From Gleimia hominis (GTDB taxonomy: Bacteria > Actinomycetota > Actinomycetes > Actinomycetales > Actinomycetaceae), in contig NZ_JASXSX010000001.1 of the NCBI RefSeq assembly GCF_032085515.1, forward strand, positions 248,001-312,000: a stretch of 64,000 nucleotides of DNA, given 5' to 3'. Below the pieces are notes generated by a model that did not search any database, had not been told where the DNA came from, and saw only the letters and a list, made by a program, of their open reading frames with translations. The position numbers and the translations under genes were made by a program. Positions 25,191 to 33,927 of the stretch are shown one piece after another (the first letter of the stretch is position 1; every line of letters begins with the position of its first letter).

Positions 25191-27255
25191 GATCCGGTTG
25201 GGCACCCGCAAGTCTGAGCTTGCCCGCACGCAAAGTGGTTTGATCGCAGCCGCACTTGAGCAGTTGGGGGCGCGCGTCACCCTCACTCCTATTCATACCC
25301 AGGGGGATGTGACGGCGCAGTCGCTGTCGAAACTCGGTGGCGTGGGGGTTTTCGCGGCGGCGTTGCGCTTGGCGCTGCTGTCTGGTGAGTGCGACATTGC
25401 GGTGCATTCGTTCAAAGATTTGCCGACCGCACCCGTGCCCGGATTGGTGATTGCAGCCGTGCCACCGCGAGCGGACCGCGCCGACGTGCTGGTAACTGCC
25501 ACTGGTTTAGCGCTAGCGGATTTGCCGGCGGGGGCGCGCGTGGGGACGGGGAGTCCGCGCCGTGCAGCGGCATTGTTAGCGGCCCGCCCCGACCTGCAGA
25601 TTGTGGATATTCGGGGCAATGTGGGCACGCGGTTGTCGCGGGTTCGCGGGGTGGGGCAGCCCGGTGATTTAGATGCGGTGGTGCTTGCCCGCGCTGGTTT
25701 GGTGCGGTTGGATTCGAAGTGGGCGTCCAGCCCGGTTTTGGAATCCATCCCCGCCCCAGCGCAGGGGGCGTTAGCGGTTGAGGCACGAGCGGACTCGCCG
25801 CTTCTGGACCTGCTCGGAAAACTGGATGATCCCCGTGCCAGAATGGAGGCCGTGGCGGAACGCGCTGTGTTGGAGGGACTGCAGGCGGGTTGTGCGGCGC
25901 CGGTTGGTGCGCGCGCACACGCTTCTTCGACCACCTTGACGTTGGAGGCCCAAGTGCTTTCCACCGATGGTTCGCAACGGGTATCCCGCGTGCTTTCCAC
26001 GTCTTTGCCGGATGCGGATTTGCCCGATACTGATTTGTCCGATGCTGATTTACCGCATACTGGTGAGCTGGGTAATGGTGAGCCAGTTAATGATGAGCCG
26101 GCCCACCAACTGGGGTTAGACATGGCCTCGCAGTTGTTAGCTGCAGGGGCAGGGGAAATAACTGACCTGTCTGCCACCAAAACCCGCGCCAGTCACAGTG
26201 CCCCCACCCACGCCAGTCACAGCGCCCCCGCCCAAAATATTAAGAGCGCCTCCACCCAAAACACTAAGAACGCCCCCGCTCGAACCGACACGACACCTGA
26301 TTGTGCCGCTACTGTGGCACCAACCGCTAGCGTTTATGAACCTCCGACCGTCCATTCCGCGGGACCGTCGGACTTTGACGAACCCGAGCAACAGCGTTGG
26401 GGTGGACGGACGGCTCCGGATGTGGATCGTTCGGACGCTCCTCTTACGGGCAGGAGCGTGTTTATTCCCCGTTCGGGCGCAGATAACCTCAGTGCGGCCT
26501 TGCGCGCAGCGGGTGCGCACGTGCACGCCCACGCGCTCACCCGCACCGAACTAGACACTAATCCCCTCCCCTATTTAATAACGGGAGCTTTTGACTGGGT
26601 GGTGTTCACTTCTAAACGGACAGTTAAGGCATTCGCTGCTTTCGCGTCCGCAGATTCGCCCACTACCGTGCAGTATGCAGACCAGCCGGATTATGCGCCG
26701 CTACGGGAGGTGTGGCGGCAGGCGCGCGCGTCTTCGCTGCACGGGTTCCGCGTGGCTGCACTTGGGCAAAGTACCGCAAACGAGCTGCGGAAAGTGGGGA
26801 TTGAAATAGATTTTGAGGTCGTAGAAAAGGTCACTGCCGAGGAGTTCTGCCACCAGTTCACGTCCGCACCCCCTGATTTCACGCGGCATCCGCACGTGTG
26901 GGTTCCCGCGTCCGCTAAGGCCCGGCACGTAATTAAAGACGAGCTCACCCGCAAGGGGTGGGTGGTGGATCAGACCCCGGTGTACGACACGGTTGCGGTT
27001 ACTTCCGTACCCACGGAGGTAAGCACGGGGTGGACCATGGGCATGTTCGATGCGGTCGCGTTCACCGCCGCGTCGAATGCGCAGGCGGCTGCGAACTTGT
27101 TAGGCCCACTGCCTGACTCTTCCCGGGTGGTCACGTTTGGCCCGCCTAGTGCCCGCGCCGCGCAGTCCGCTGGGTTCAGGGTGGATGCGGTTGCACAGAC
27201 ACAAACAGCAGCTGGTTTAGTCGCTGCAGTCGAGCAAGCTTTTCACAAACACTAG
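25183..27255 (+). CDS. hemC-hemD: Fused hydroxymethylbilane synthase and uroporphyrinogen-III synthase
   Basis: This 690-residue ORF has two enzymes. HemC (about 1-325) starts with RLGTRKSELARTQS, has HSFKDLP and GSPRRAA, and its dipyrromethane-cofactor Cys is Cys237 in LQAGCAAPVGAR. HemD (about 425-690) starts at GRSVFIPRSGADNLS and has WVVFTSKRTVKAF and the end motif VAFTAASNAQAA. The fused enzyme would hand the unstable hydroxymethylbilane directly from HemC to HemD. In HemC domain 3 there is an acidic pentad insert (LPDAD LPDTD LSDAD LPHTG) before the last helix. The joint (about 330-425) is a Thr/Ser/Ala/Asn-rich linker with repeats of THASHSAP type. It has a GTG start and overlaps cgoX by 8 bp. 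Confidence 0.92.
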   Translation: MVEIRLGTRKSELARTQSGLIAAALEQLGARVTLTPIHTQGDVTAQSLSKLGGVGVFAAALRLALLSGECDIAVHSFKDLPTAPVPGLVIAAVPPRADRADVLVTATGLALADLPAGARVGTGSPRRAAALLAARPDLQIVDIRGNVGTRLSRVRGVGQPGDLDAVVLARAGLVRLDSKWASSPVLESIPAPAQGALAVEARADSPLLDLLGKLDDPRARMEAVAERAVLEGLQAGCAAPVGARAHASSTTLTLEAQVLSTDGSQRVSRVLSTSLPDADLPDTDLSDADLPHTGELGNGEPVNDEPAHQLGLDMASQLLAAGAGEITDLSATKTRASHSAPTHASHSAPAQNIKSASTQNTKNAPARTDTTPDCAATVAPTASVYEPPTVHSAGPSDFDEPEQQRWGGRTAPDVDRSDAPLTGRSVFIPRSGADNLSAALRAAGAHVHAHALTRTELDTNPLPYLITGAFDWVVFTSKRTVKAFAAFASADSPTTVQYADQPDYAPLREVWRQARASSLHGFRVAALGQSTANELRKVGIEIDFEVVEKVTAEEFCHQFTSAPPDFTRHPHVWVPASAKARHVIKDELTRKGWVVDQTPVYDTVAVTSVPTEVSTGWTMGMFDAVAFTAASNAQAAANLLGPLPDSSRVVTFGPPSARAAQSAGFRVDAVAQTQTAAGLVAAVEQAFHKH

Positions 27256-27328
27256 AGGTGCATGGACGTTCACGAGCCCACCACCGGTTCGGAAGGTGGC
27301 TGCAGATTGGTAGTTGGGAAGGAACATT

Positions 27329-28321
27329 ATGATTGAGAAACCGTTTTTTAGGCCTCGTCGCCTGCGGACGACTGCGGCGATGCGCGCGCTGGTGCGAGAA
27401 ACCCGGGTGCATCCGCGGCAGCTGATTTTACCCGCTTTTATTCGCGATGGGATCAAAGAGGCGAATCCGATTGCGTCCATGCCCGGGCAGTTTCAGCACA
27501 CGGAAGCTTCCCTGAGGAAGTTGGCGCGCCGCTGCGTTGACGCGGGTATCGGTGGGATTGACCTGTTTGGCGTGCCACTGGATGCGGATAAGGATGCGCG
27601 TGGGTCCGTGGCGTGGGCCGATGATGGCGTGTTGAACCGCGGGTTAGCGGCGGTGCGGGACGAGGTGGGCGATGACCTCGTGGTGGTTGCGGACACGTGT
27701 TTAGATGAGTTCACGTCCCACGGCCACTGTGGGGTGCTCACTGATGATGGTCGGGTGGATAACGACGCAACCTTAGAACTGTATGCTCAGATGGCGGTGG
27801 CGCAGGCGCGTGCGGGTGCGCACGTAGTGTCCCCTTCGGGCATGATGGATGGGCAAATCCGGGTTATCCGCCACGCGCTTGATGACGCGGGTTTTGAAGA
27901 GGTTGCGATCTTGGCTTATTCCGCGAAGTATGCGTCCGCGTATTTTGGTCCGTTCCGCGACGCCGTGGGGTCGGGTTTGCAAGGTGACCGCAAGACATAC
28001 CAGCAGGATCCTGCGAATAGGCGTGAGGGAATGCGCGAAACCTTGCTGGATCTGGCTGAAGGCGCAGACATGGTGATGGTGAAGCCGGCGGCATCGTACC
28101 TGGATGTGGTTGCTGACGTGGCTGCGAAGTCGCAGGTGCCTGTCGCGGCTTACCAGGTCTCCGGTGAGTACGCGATGGTGGAGGCCGCTGCCAGTAACGG
28201 GTGGTTGGATCGCGACCGGGTGATTGCAGAATCGATCACTGGGATCGTTAGGGCCGGCGCGGACATCGTGTTGACTTACTGGGCGTTAGACCCCGCGCTG
28301 CACGCGTTCATGCAGAACTAA
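27329..28321 (+). CDS. hemB: Porphobilinogen synthase (delta-aminolevulinate dehydratase)
   Basis: This 330-residue enzyme joins two aminolevulinate molecules into porphobilinogen. The start was set at ATG 27329 by the RBS GGGAAGGAAC. Active-site lysines are in SAKYASAYFGPFRDA and MVKPAASYLD, with AYQVSGEYAMV as the family signature. The metal loop reads DTCLDEFTSHGHCG: Cys124, Asp126 and Cys134. Classic zinc enzymes have three Cys and Mg/metal-free types have Ala/Asp/Asp, so this is a mixed loop. It lies 73 bp after hemCD, probably in the same transcript. Confidence 0.93.
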   Translation: MIEKPFFRPRRLRTTAAMRALVRETRVHPRQLILPAFIRDGIKEANPIASMPGQFQHTEASLRKLARRCVDAGIGGIDLFGVPLDADKDARGSVAWADDGVLNRGLAAVRDEVGDDLVVVADTCLDEFTSHGHCGVLTDDGRVDNDATLELYAQMAVAQARAGAHVVSPSGMMDGQIRVIRHALDDAGFEEVAILAYSAKYASAYFGPFRDAVGSGLQGDRKTYQQDPANRREGMRETLLDLAEGADMVMVKPAASYLDVVADVAAKSQVPVAAYQVSGEYAMVEAAASNGWLDRDRVIAESITGIVRAGADIVLTYWALDPALHAFMQN

Positions 28322-28374
28322 CCTCACCCGGGTAGTTCACCCCCACTAACGCGCCACGAATACGTGATAAATGT

Positions 28375-28414
28375 AGGCCCCTTAGGTGTAGCGGTATTTT
28401 CACCTAAGGGGCCT
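28375..28414. terminator. Bidirectional terminator between hemB and gntP
   Basis: A perfect 14-bp stem AGGCCCCTTAGGTG/CACCTAAGGGGCCT (28375-28388 and 28401-28414, 12-nt loop) lies between the convergent genes. It marks the end of the hemE-hemB operon. Confidence 0.8.
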
Positions 28415-28449
28415 GTTCGCAAATAAGTTTTTGCGGCTTGAGGTGGTGG

Positions 28450-29778
28450 CTATATCACCACGGACAGGCCGAGCACGCACACGAGCCCAACTACGGAGAG
28501 CACGGTTTCCATGAGCGACCAGGTTTTGATGGTCTGCATGATGGTCATCCCGAAGTACTCTTTAACCAGCCAGAATCCGGCGTCGTTCAAGTGGGAGAAG
28601 AACACGGACCCAGCTCCGATGGCAAGCACCATGAGGGCGCAGTGCGTGGGTGACATGCCGGCGGTGAGGGGCACCATGATGCCGGATGCTGTCACTGTTG
28701 CCACGGTTGCCGAACCGGTTGCCAAACGGATCAGTACGGCCACTAACCAGCCGGCGAGCAGCGGGTTCAACGCCGCGCCGGTGAGCCCGTGGGCAATCAC
28801 ATCGCCAATTCCGGAGTCCACCAGGGTCTGTTTGAAACCACCGCCGGCAGCAACGATCAGGAGGATCGACGCAACGGAAGCGAGCGATTTACCCACCTGG
28901 CCGTTAATGAAGTCGCGCGTTCCCCCCTGCATGAATCCAAGTACGAACATGGCAACGATCGTGGTGATAAACAGGGCGCTGAGGGGGTGCCCAATGAACG
29001 CAACCGCCCGGCCCCACGCCTGCTCTTGCATGCCGAGTAAGTCCACTACGGAGCCGGCTAGCATCAGCACGACCGGGAGCAAGATCACGCTCATCGCCTG
29101 CCCGAACGAGGGTTTGCGTTTCAGCTCTTGCTCGGCGCCGCGTGCTTCCTCACCAATAACCGGAGTGTCCAGCGGCATCCGAGCCAGTACTTTGCCCAGC
29201 AGCGGGCCCGACACCACCACGGTAGGAACCGCAACCAGCAAACCGAGCCCAAGGGTTAACCCCAGGTTCGCGTTAAGAGCTGAGATCGCTACCAGGGGCC
29301 CCGGGTGCGGGGGGACGAACGCATGCAGGGTAGATAGGCCCGCGAGCGCAGGAATGCCCAATAAAATTACGGGTAGTTTAGACCGTTTTGCCGCGAACAA
29401 GACCACTGGAATCAAGATCACGACACCGACTTCGAAGAACATGGGGATCCCCACTACGAACGCAATCAGTGTGAGGGCCCACGGCAGTAGCTGCATCGGG
29501 GTTTTCCCCATGATCGTGTCTACGATAACGTCCGCCCCACCGGAGGCGAACAAGAGGGTGCCAATAATCGCCCCGAACGCGATCAGTAACCCAACGCCAG
29601 CTACAGTGGATCCCACACCTGCGGTGAACGAATCCCACGACTTATCGAACGGCACGCCCGCGCACACCGCCATGGTGAACGACCCCACCATGAGTGCGAT
29701 AAACGGGTGGACCTTCCCCAGCGATATCAACAAAACAATGACGATAATGCCCGCCAAAGCAGCAAGTATCAAACTCAT
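28450..29778 (-). CDS. gntP: Gluconate:H+ symporter, GntP family
   Basis: This 442-residue protein has about 12 hydrophobic helices and is typical of the GntP/GntT family. Family stretches seen are GVGSTVAGVGLLIAFGAIIG, GIPMFFEVGVVILIPVV and HPGPLVAISALNANLGLTLG. It would import gluconate (or a close sugar acid) with protons. It follows gntK on the same strand with a 160-bp gap. That gap holds degenerate 18-bp repeats (CTAGTGCGCAGCCT type) that begin in the gntK stop region. Its RBS is weak. Confidence 0.9.
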   Translation of the reverse strand: MSLILAALAGIIVIVLLISLGKVHPFIALMVGSFTMAVCAGVPFDKSWDSFTAGVGSTVAGVGLLIAFGAIIGTLLFASGGADVIVDTIMGKTPMQLLPWALTLIAFVVGIPMFFEVGVVILIPVVLFAAKRSKLPVILLGIPALAGLSTLHAFVPPHPGPLVAISALNANLGLTLGLGLLVAVPTVVVSGPLLGKVLARMPLDTPVIGEEARGAEQELKRKPSFGQAMSVILLPVVLMLAGSVVDLLGMQEQAWGRAVAFIGHPLSALFITTIVAMFVLGFMQGGTRDFINGQVGKSLASVASILLIVAAGGGFKQTLVDSGIGDVIAHGLTGAALNPLLAGWLVAVLIRLATGSATVATVTASGIMVPLTAGMSPTHCALMVLAIGAGSVFFSHLNDAGFWLVKEYFGMTIMQTIKTWSLMETVLSVVGLVCVLGLSVVI

Positions 29779-29938
29779 ATTTTTAGCTTCTTTGCTCTAC
29801 TTAACCCTGTTTGTTTAACCCTGTTTAATTAATTTGCCGCGATTACGTGGTGCGGCACTAGTTGCCTACTGCCCCGCATTTACCTAGCTCGCAGCCTTTT
29901 ACTTAGTGCGCAGCCTTCGCCTAGTTCGCATCCTTTAA

Positions 29939-30451
29939 CTAGTGCGCAGCCTGGAACTTTTCGATTGCGGCGATTGCCTGCTGGATTTCCGATTCTTTAC
30001 TGCCGTCGACGTTCACCACTACGCCTCCCTCATCAGCCTCCAGGGGCTGAAGGGTTTCGAACTGGCTGCGCAGCAGTGAGGCGGGCATAAAGTGGTGCGG
30101 CCGCTCTTTCATCCGTTGCGCCAGAACCTCCTCGGTTCCCTCAAGGTGAATAAAGAATACGGGCACGTCGTCGCGCAACACGTCCCGATACGCACGTTTG
30201 AGCGCTGACGAAGACACGACGGTGGATTCGCCTGCCTCCGCCTTGTCTTTCATCCACGTGTTTATGGAACGTAACCACGGCCAGCGGTCCTCGTCATTTA
30301 AAGGTACGCCAGCGGACATTTTGTCAATATTTGCCTGAGGGTGGAACTCGTCTCCCTCTGCGAGCGTGTATCCCAGTTGATCGTGTATCGCCTCTGCAAC
30401 AGTGGATTTGCCACTGCCAGCAACGCCCATCACAACTACGTGAATGCTCAT
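29939..30451 (-). CDS. gntK: Gluconokinase
   Basis: This 170-residue kinase phosphorylates gluconate to 6-phosphogluconate for the pentose phosphate route. The start ATG 30451 was chosen for its strong RBS (GAAGGAGAACGC); the frame is open 54 bp further up, but without an RBS. The P-loop GVAGSGKST is at residues 9-17. EGDEFHPQANIDKMSAGVPLNDEDRWPWL is shared by GntK proteins (FHP, NxxKM, LxDxDRxPWL), as is the later VSSSALKRAYRDVLR. It forms an operon with gntP and is divergent from the GntR-type regulator. Confidence 0.93.
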   Translation of the reverse strand: MSIHVVVMGVAGSGKSTVAEAIHDQLGYTLAEGDEFHPQANIDKMSAGVPLNDEDRWPWLRSINTWMKDKAEAGESTVVSSSALKRAYRDVLRDDVPVFFIHLEGTEEVLAQRMKERPHHFMPASLLRSQFETLQPLEADEGGVVVNVDGSKESEIQQAIAAIEKFQAAH

Positions 30452-30523
30452 GCGTTCTCCTTCAACTTCGTCGTCGGTCCGGTAGCCACACGTAGGCCGC
30501 CACACCCGTTAGGTAGCACCTAT

Positions 30524-30548
30524 CGATCAAATCGTAGTACTTATTATA
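30524..30548 (-). promoter_or_regulatory. Candidate gntK promoter -10 box and operator dyad
   Basis: On the minus strand TATAAT lies at 30548-30543 and is followed by the dyad CGAT-CAA-ATCG at 30534-30524, at the expected transcription start. The -35 region is weak. The regulator encoded at 30620 would be the natural binder. Confidence 0.35.
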
Positions 30549-30619
30549 AGCATGAGGGGACAAAATACCACCCGCATATAGAAATATGTAAGAATTAGTG
30601 CGCGGGAGAGCGGGGAGCT

Positions 30620-31327
30620 ATGTTGGACAATCAGCAGCAAAGAGAGGCATTACTGTACGAACGCATCTGCACCACCCTGGCTGTGGAAATCCTCGATGGC
30701 GACTGGCCCGAGAAAACCGCGTTCACGCTAGAAGAGATCCAGCACCGGTTTGGGATCTCCCGCACTGTGGCGCGCGAGGTTGCGAAACTACTCGAAGCGG
30801 TGAACGCCGTGACTGTTCGGCGTCGAGTCGGGCTGGTGCCCAACCCGGTGCAGCAGTGGGACGCGTTGAACACGCAGGTGATTCAGTGGAAGCTGGCCTC
30901 CACCCACCGCCAAGAACAACTGTTAGACCTCACCGAGCTGCGTTTAGCGATCGAACCGGCTGCCGCCGCATCGGCTGCGCAAGTGGCGCCTGCGCAAGTG
31001 CGCGCGCTGATGCCCGTGCTGGCGGCGCAGCTGCGCCGCACCGGGGAAGCCGGCGAGCTCGACGAGTTCCACGTGCTCGACATCCAGTTCCACACCACCT
31101 TGCTGCGCCACTCTGGGAACGAACTGTTCTCTGCTTTCGCCGACGTCGTGGCCACCGTTTTGCGCGGCCGGGTGGAACTACACATGTACCCGCAGCGTCC
31201 AAAACCGGAAGCTCTAGATGCGCATGAGGCCGTGGTCGCAGCCGTGTGGGAAGGTAAACCCGAGCAGGCGCGGATCGCAATGCGGCAAATAGTGGACGAG
31301 GTGGCGCACGCCCTGGACATACCCTAA
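30620..31327 (+). CDS. GntR-family regulator, FadR/FCD subgroup, probable gluconate repressor
   Basis: This 235-residue protein has an N-terminal winged HTH (about 10-75, with EEIQHRFGISRTVAREVAKLLE as recognition unit) and a C-terminal all-helical FCD ligand domain. The FCD metal/ligand residues are in ELRLAIEPAAAA, DIQFHTTLLRHSGN (His) and DAHEAVVAAVWEG (His). Position and divergence from gntK-gntP make it the likely gluconate-responsive repressor of that operon. The start ATG follows GGGGAGCT. Confidence 0.85.
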   Translation: MLDNQQQREALLYERICTTLAVEILDGDWPEKTAFTLEEIQHRFGISRTVAREVAKLLEAVNAVTVRRRVGLVPNPVQQWDALNTQVIQWKLASTHRQEQLLDLTELRLAIEPAAAASAAQVAPAQVRALMPVLAAQLRRTGEAGELDEFHVLDIQFHTTLLRHSGNELFSAFADVVATVLRGRVELHMYPQRPKPEALDAHEAVVAAVWEGKPEQARIAMRQIVDEVAHALDIP

Positions 31328-31328
31328 A

Positions 31329-31359
31329 GGCCGGGGCTCGCTCGCTTGCCGCCCCGACC
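31329..31359. terminator. Hairpin between convergent regulator and brnQ
   Basis: GGCCGGGGC (31329-31337) pairs with GCCCCGACC (31351-31359) with one C-A mismatch and a 13-nt loop. It sits just after the regulator stop. Confidence 0.5.
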
Positions 31360-31446
31360 CTTAGGTACCTTGCGCACCGAGCATTGACTAGCCCCGTGCC
31401 TCAAGAGACTGCTCTATAGGCCCCGCGTTCCCTCTAGGAACCGCTC

Positions 31447-32850
31447 TTACAGTCCTCGCGCGCCTTCCAGGATCGCACCGTCAGATTCAGCCACGTCCTC
31501 AAACTCGTGCTTAATGCGCCCCTGGTACGCATCTAACACCATGCCGGCAATGAGCGCCACCAGCGCGGGCATAACCCAAGCCATCTGCACCTGCCCCAGC
31601 GGAAGCATGTCCAGGTAGTAGCGCAAGCCTTCGAAAGCTGGAAGCTCCGTTGAGTACAGGGCCTCAAACGCAGAAATGAAAAACGCTACCCAAGCGGGAA
31701 GGCGATACGCCCACTTCAACTTGCCCGGCACCGGAATGTCCACCAAGCACACCACAATCACGCAGATCGCAGCTGGGTAAATGAACTGGTTGAGGGGCGC
31801 AACAACCTTGAGGATTGCCTCCAGACCCATATTTGCCAACAAGAGGGAAACCGCAATGTGCACGGCAACCATCTGCTTGTACCCAACGCGGGGGAACAGA
31901 GTGCGGAAATACTGAACGGAAGCCCCCACCAAACCGACTGCGGTGGTAAGGCACGCGAGCAAGGCGATGAGCCCAAAAATCACTTGTCCACCGCGGCCGA
32001 ATAAAGAAGACGCGGCGGTCGCGAGTGCTTGCGCCCCATTCGTCAGCCCCTGCCCGGCCACGCGGTTACCCAACAGGGTGAGCCCAATGTAAACGAGTGC
32101 CAGCAAGGTACCCGCGATCACTCCGGCTTTCGCAGTTCCCGCAAACACCTGCTGCTTCGTGTTGAAACCACGGTTGCGCAGCGAAACGATAATTACGATG
32201 CCGAACACGAACGAGGCGAGCGCATCCATCGTGAAGTAGCCTTCGATTATGCCGGTGGGCATCGGATTGTCCGCAAACTTAGCTGCCGGCGCCACCGCCG
32301 TGGACGGGAGCTTAAAGAACGCCGCCGAAATAAGTACGACCAGCAAAATCACCAGCGCAGGCGTCAGCCACGCTCCAATGCGTTCCAACAATTCCGTGGG
32401 GTTAAGCACCATGAGGGTCACCACCGCGAAAAACACGAGCGTGTACACCGCCAGGCCAACGGCATCCTCGGAAGTTATGTCCGACGGCTGCCCACCAGAA
32501 GTGAGCAGGGGTTTAACCGACATTTCGTAACTGACGGTTGCCACCCGCGGAATCGCGTAGAGCATGCCGGTCGACAAGAAAACCGTGACGGTAAAAACTA
32601 GCCCGGGCACTCGCCCAATCCGATTCGCAATCCCCGTAATCCCATCTTGTGACGTTGCCACCGCAATCATGCCCAGCACCGGCAGCAGCACGCCCGTGCA
32701 CAGGAACCCAATCAGTGCCCACGACACGTTTGTCCCGGCGTCCACCCCGATCATAATGGGGAAAATCAAGTTACCAGCACCAAAGAACATGGCGAACAGC
32801 GCCAGGCCCGTGATGACTAACGTATAGGTTTTACTATCACGAAACTTCAT
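31447..32850 (-). CDS. brnQ: Branched-chain amino acid:cation symporter BrnQ
   Basis: This 467-residue protein has about 12 TM helices of the LIVCS (BrnQ) family. The start ATG 32850 gives MKFRDSKTYTLVITGLALFAMFFGAGNLIFP, where FFGAGNLIFP is the family hallmark; the frame extends 14 codons up without better support. It would import Leu, Ile and Val with Na+ or H+. The gene stands alone. No leader peptide with Leu/Ile/Val codons or T-box was seen upstream. Confidence 0.92.
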   Translation of the reverse strand: MKFRDSKTYTLVITGLALFAMFFGAGNLIFPIMIGVDAGTNVSWALIGFLCTGVLLPVLGMIAVATSQDGITGIANRIGRVPGLVFTVTVFLSTGMLYAIPRVATVSYEMSVKPLLTSGGQPSDITSEDAVGLAVYTLVFFAVVTLMVLNPTELLERIGAWLTPALVILLVVLISAAFFKLPSTAVAPAAKFADNPMPTGIIEGYFTMDALASFVFGIVIIVSLRNRGFNTKQQVFAGTAKAGVIAGTLLALVYIGLTLLGNRVAGQGLTNGAQALATAASSLFGRGGQVIFGLIALLACLTTAVGLVGASVQYFRTLFPRVGYKQMVAVHIAVSLLLANMGLEAILKVVAPLNQFIYPAAICVIVVCLVDIPVPGKLKWAYRLPAWVAFFISAFEALYSTELPAFEGLRYYLDMLPLGQVQMAWVMPALVALIAGMVLDAYQGRIKHEFEDVAESDGAILEGARGL

Positions 32851-32986
32851 TTGGGTACTCTCTTCTTCCAACCCGTTGATGGTTCCATGCATCGTACCAA
32901 CTTCCCTGATTTGCCCCGCAAAGCGTCTCTAATACTGGTATTCTGTTGGATTACCTTCTTTTTTATGCTTTTTGAGGCACCGCGCT

Positions 32987-33799
32987 ATGCTGATGGGCAT
33001 GCGCATTCCCCCAGCTTTGCCACCCACCGAACCAGGCCGGCCGCACCCGGTGGGCGATAAGCAACCTTGGGACCGACACGCACCTCAAAACGCATTTGAA
33101 CGCGCAACCGGTGAGTACGACCAGTACCGGCCCCGCTACCCGCAGTCCACTATCACTGCTCTCGCTAATCTCGCGGGCGACGGTGAGGTGTTGGACGTGG
33201 GGTGTGGCACGGGGATCCTCACGCGGCAGTTAATGGACGCAGCCCCAAACGCGCATGTAATAGGCGTGGAACCCGCTCGCGCGATGCGACAGCAAGCATT
33301 GGAACGGGGGGTGAACTGCATTGACGCGACCGCGGAAGACACCCACCAGCCTGCGGCAAGCATAGACCTGGTTACGTTCGCTCAGTCTTGGCACTGGGTC
33401 GACGCCCAGACCGCGAGCGCGGAACTGGCTCGGATCCTCAAACCAGACGGGGCCGTGGCGATACTTTTTAACCAGTTGGATGTGCGCGTCGAGTGGGTGC
33501 ACCGCCTCACGCGGATTATGCGGTCGGGGGATGTGCACAGGCCAGACACGCCCCCGAAACTGGGCCCGCAGTTTACCCGCCCCGAACTGACGGTGGACAC
33601 GTTCACTGTGCGGATGCTGCCAGAACAAATAATGGCGCTAGCCAGAACCCGCTCCAGCTACCTGCGGTCAACGCCACGCAACCGAGGGCGGATGCAAGAC
33701 AACCTGCGCTGGTACTTGTTTGACCACCTGGGGTATGCCGCCGAACAAACCGTGACCCTGCCGTACTACGCACTCACGTGGACGGCGGGTTTGCTCTAA
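32987..33799 (+). CDS. Class I SAM-dependent methyltransferase
   Basis: This protein of about 270 residues has motif I LDVGCGTGILTRQL (SAM glycine loop), the acidic end of strand 2 in GVEPARAM, and a later strand motif FAQSWHWVD. SWHWVD is typical of the small UbiE/TAM-like methyltransferases also seen in trans-aconitate-type proteins. Several in-frame ATG codons (32987, 32993, 32999) compete; 32987 has GAGG 10 nt upstream. The substrate is unknown. It is not in an operon. Confidence 0.8.
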   Translation: MLMGMRIPPALPPTEPGRPHPVGDKQPWDRHAPQNAFERATGEYDQYRPRYPQSTITALANLAGDGEVLDVGCGTGILTRQLMDAAPNAHVIGVEPARAMRQQALERGVNCIDATAEDTHQPAASIDLVTFAQSWHWVDAQTASAELARILKPDGAVAILFNQLDVRVEWVHRLTRIMRSGDVHRPDTPPKLGPQFTRPELTVDTFTVRMLPEQIMALARTRSSYLRSTPRNRGRMQDNLRWYLFDHLGYAAEQTVTLPYYALTWTAGLL

Positions 33800-33927
33800 A
33801 CGCCAGCTTCTGGCACCCACGCGTTTACTTGTGGGCAGCGGCGCGTTTGCGTCTGTGAGCGGCGCGTTTGCGGTAGCTTTTTTGGGTGTTTCTGCGGCAG
33901 GTGCGGCACCTACATTAGACTGATCCC

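Noticed and set aside
28511..29818. 435-codon open frame on the plus strand across gntP
   Set aside because: It lies antisense to a clear gluconate permease and its product has no recognisable motifs.
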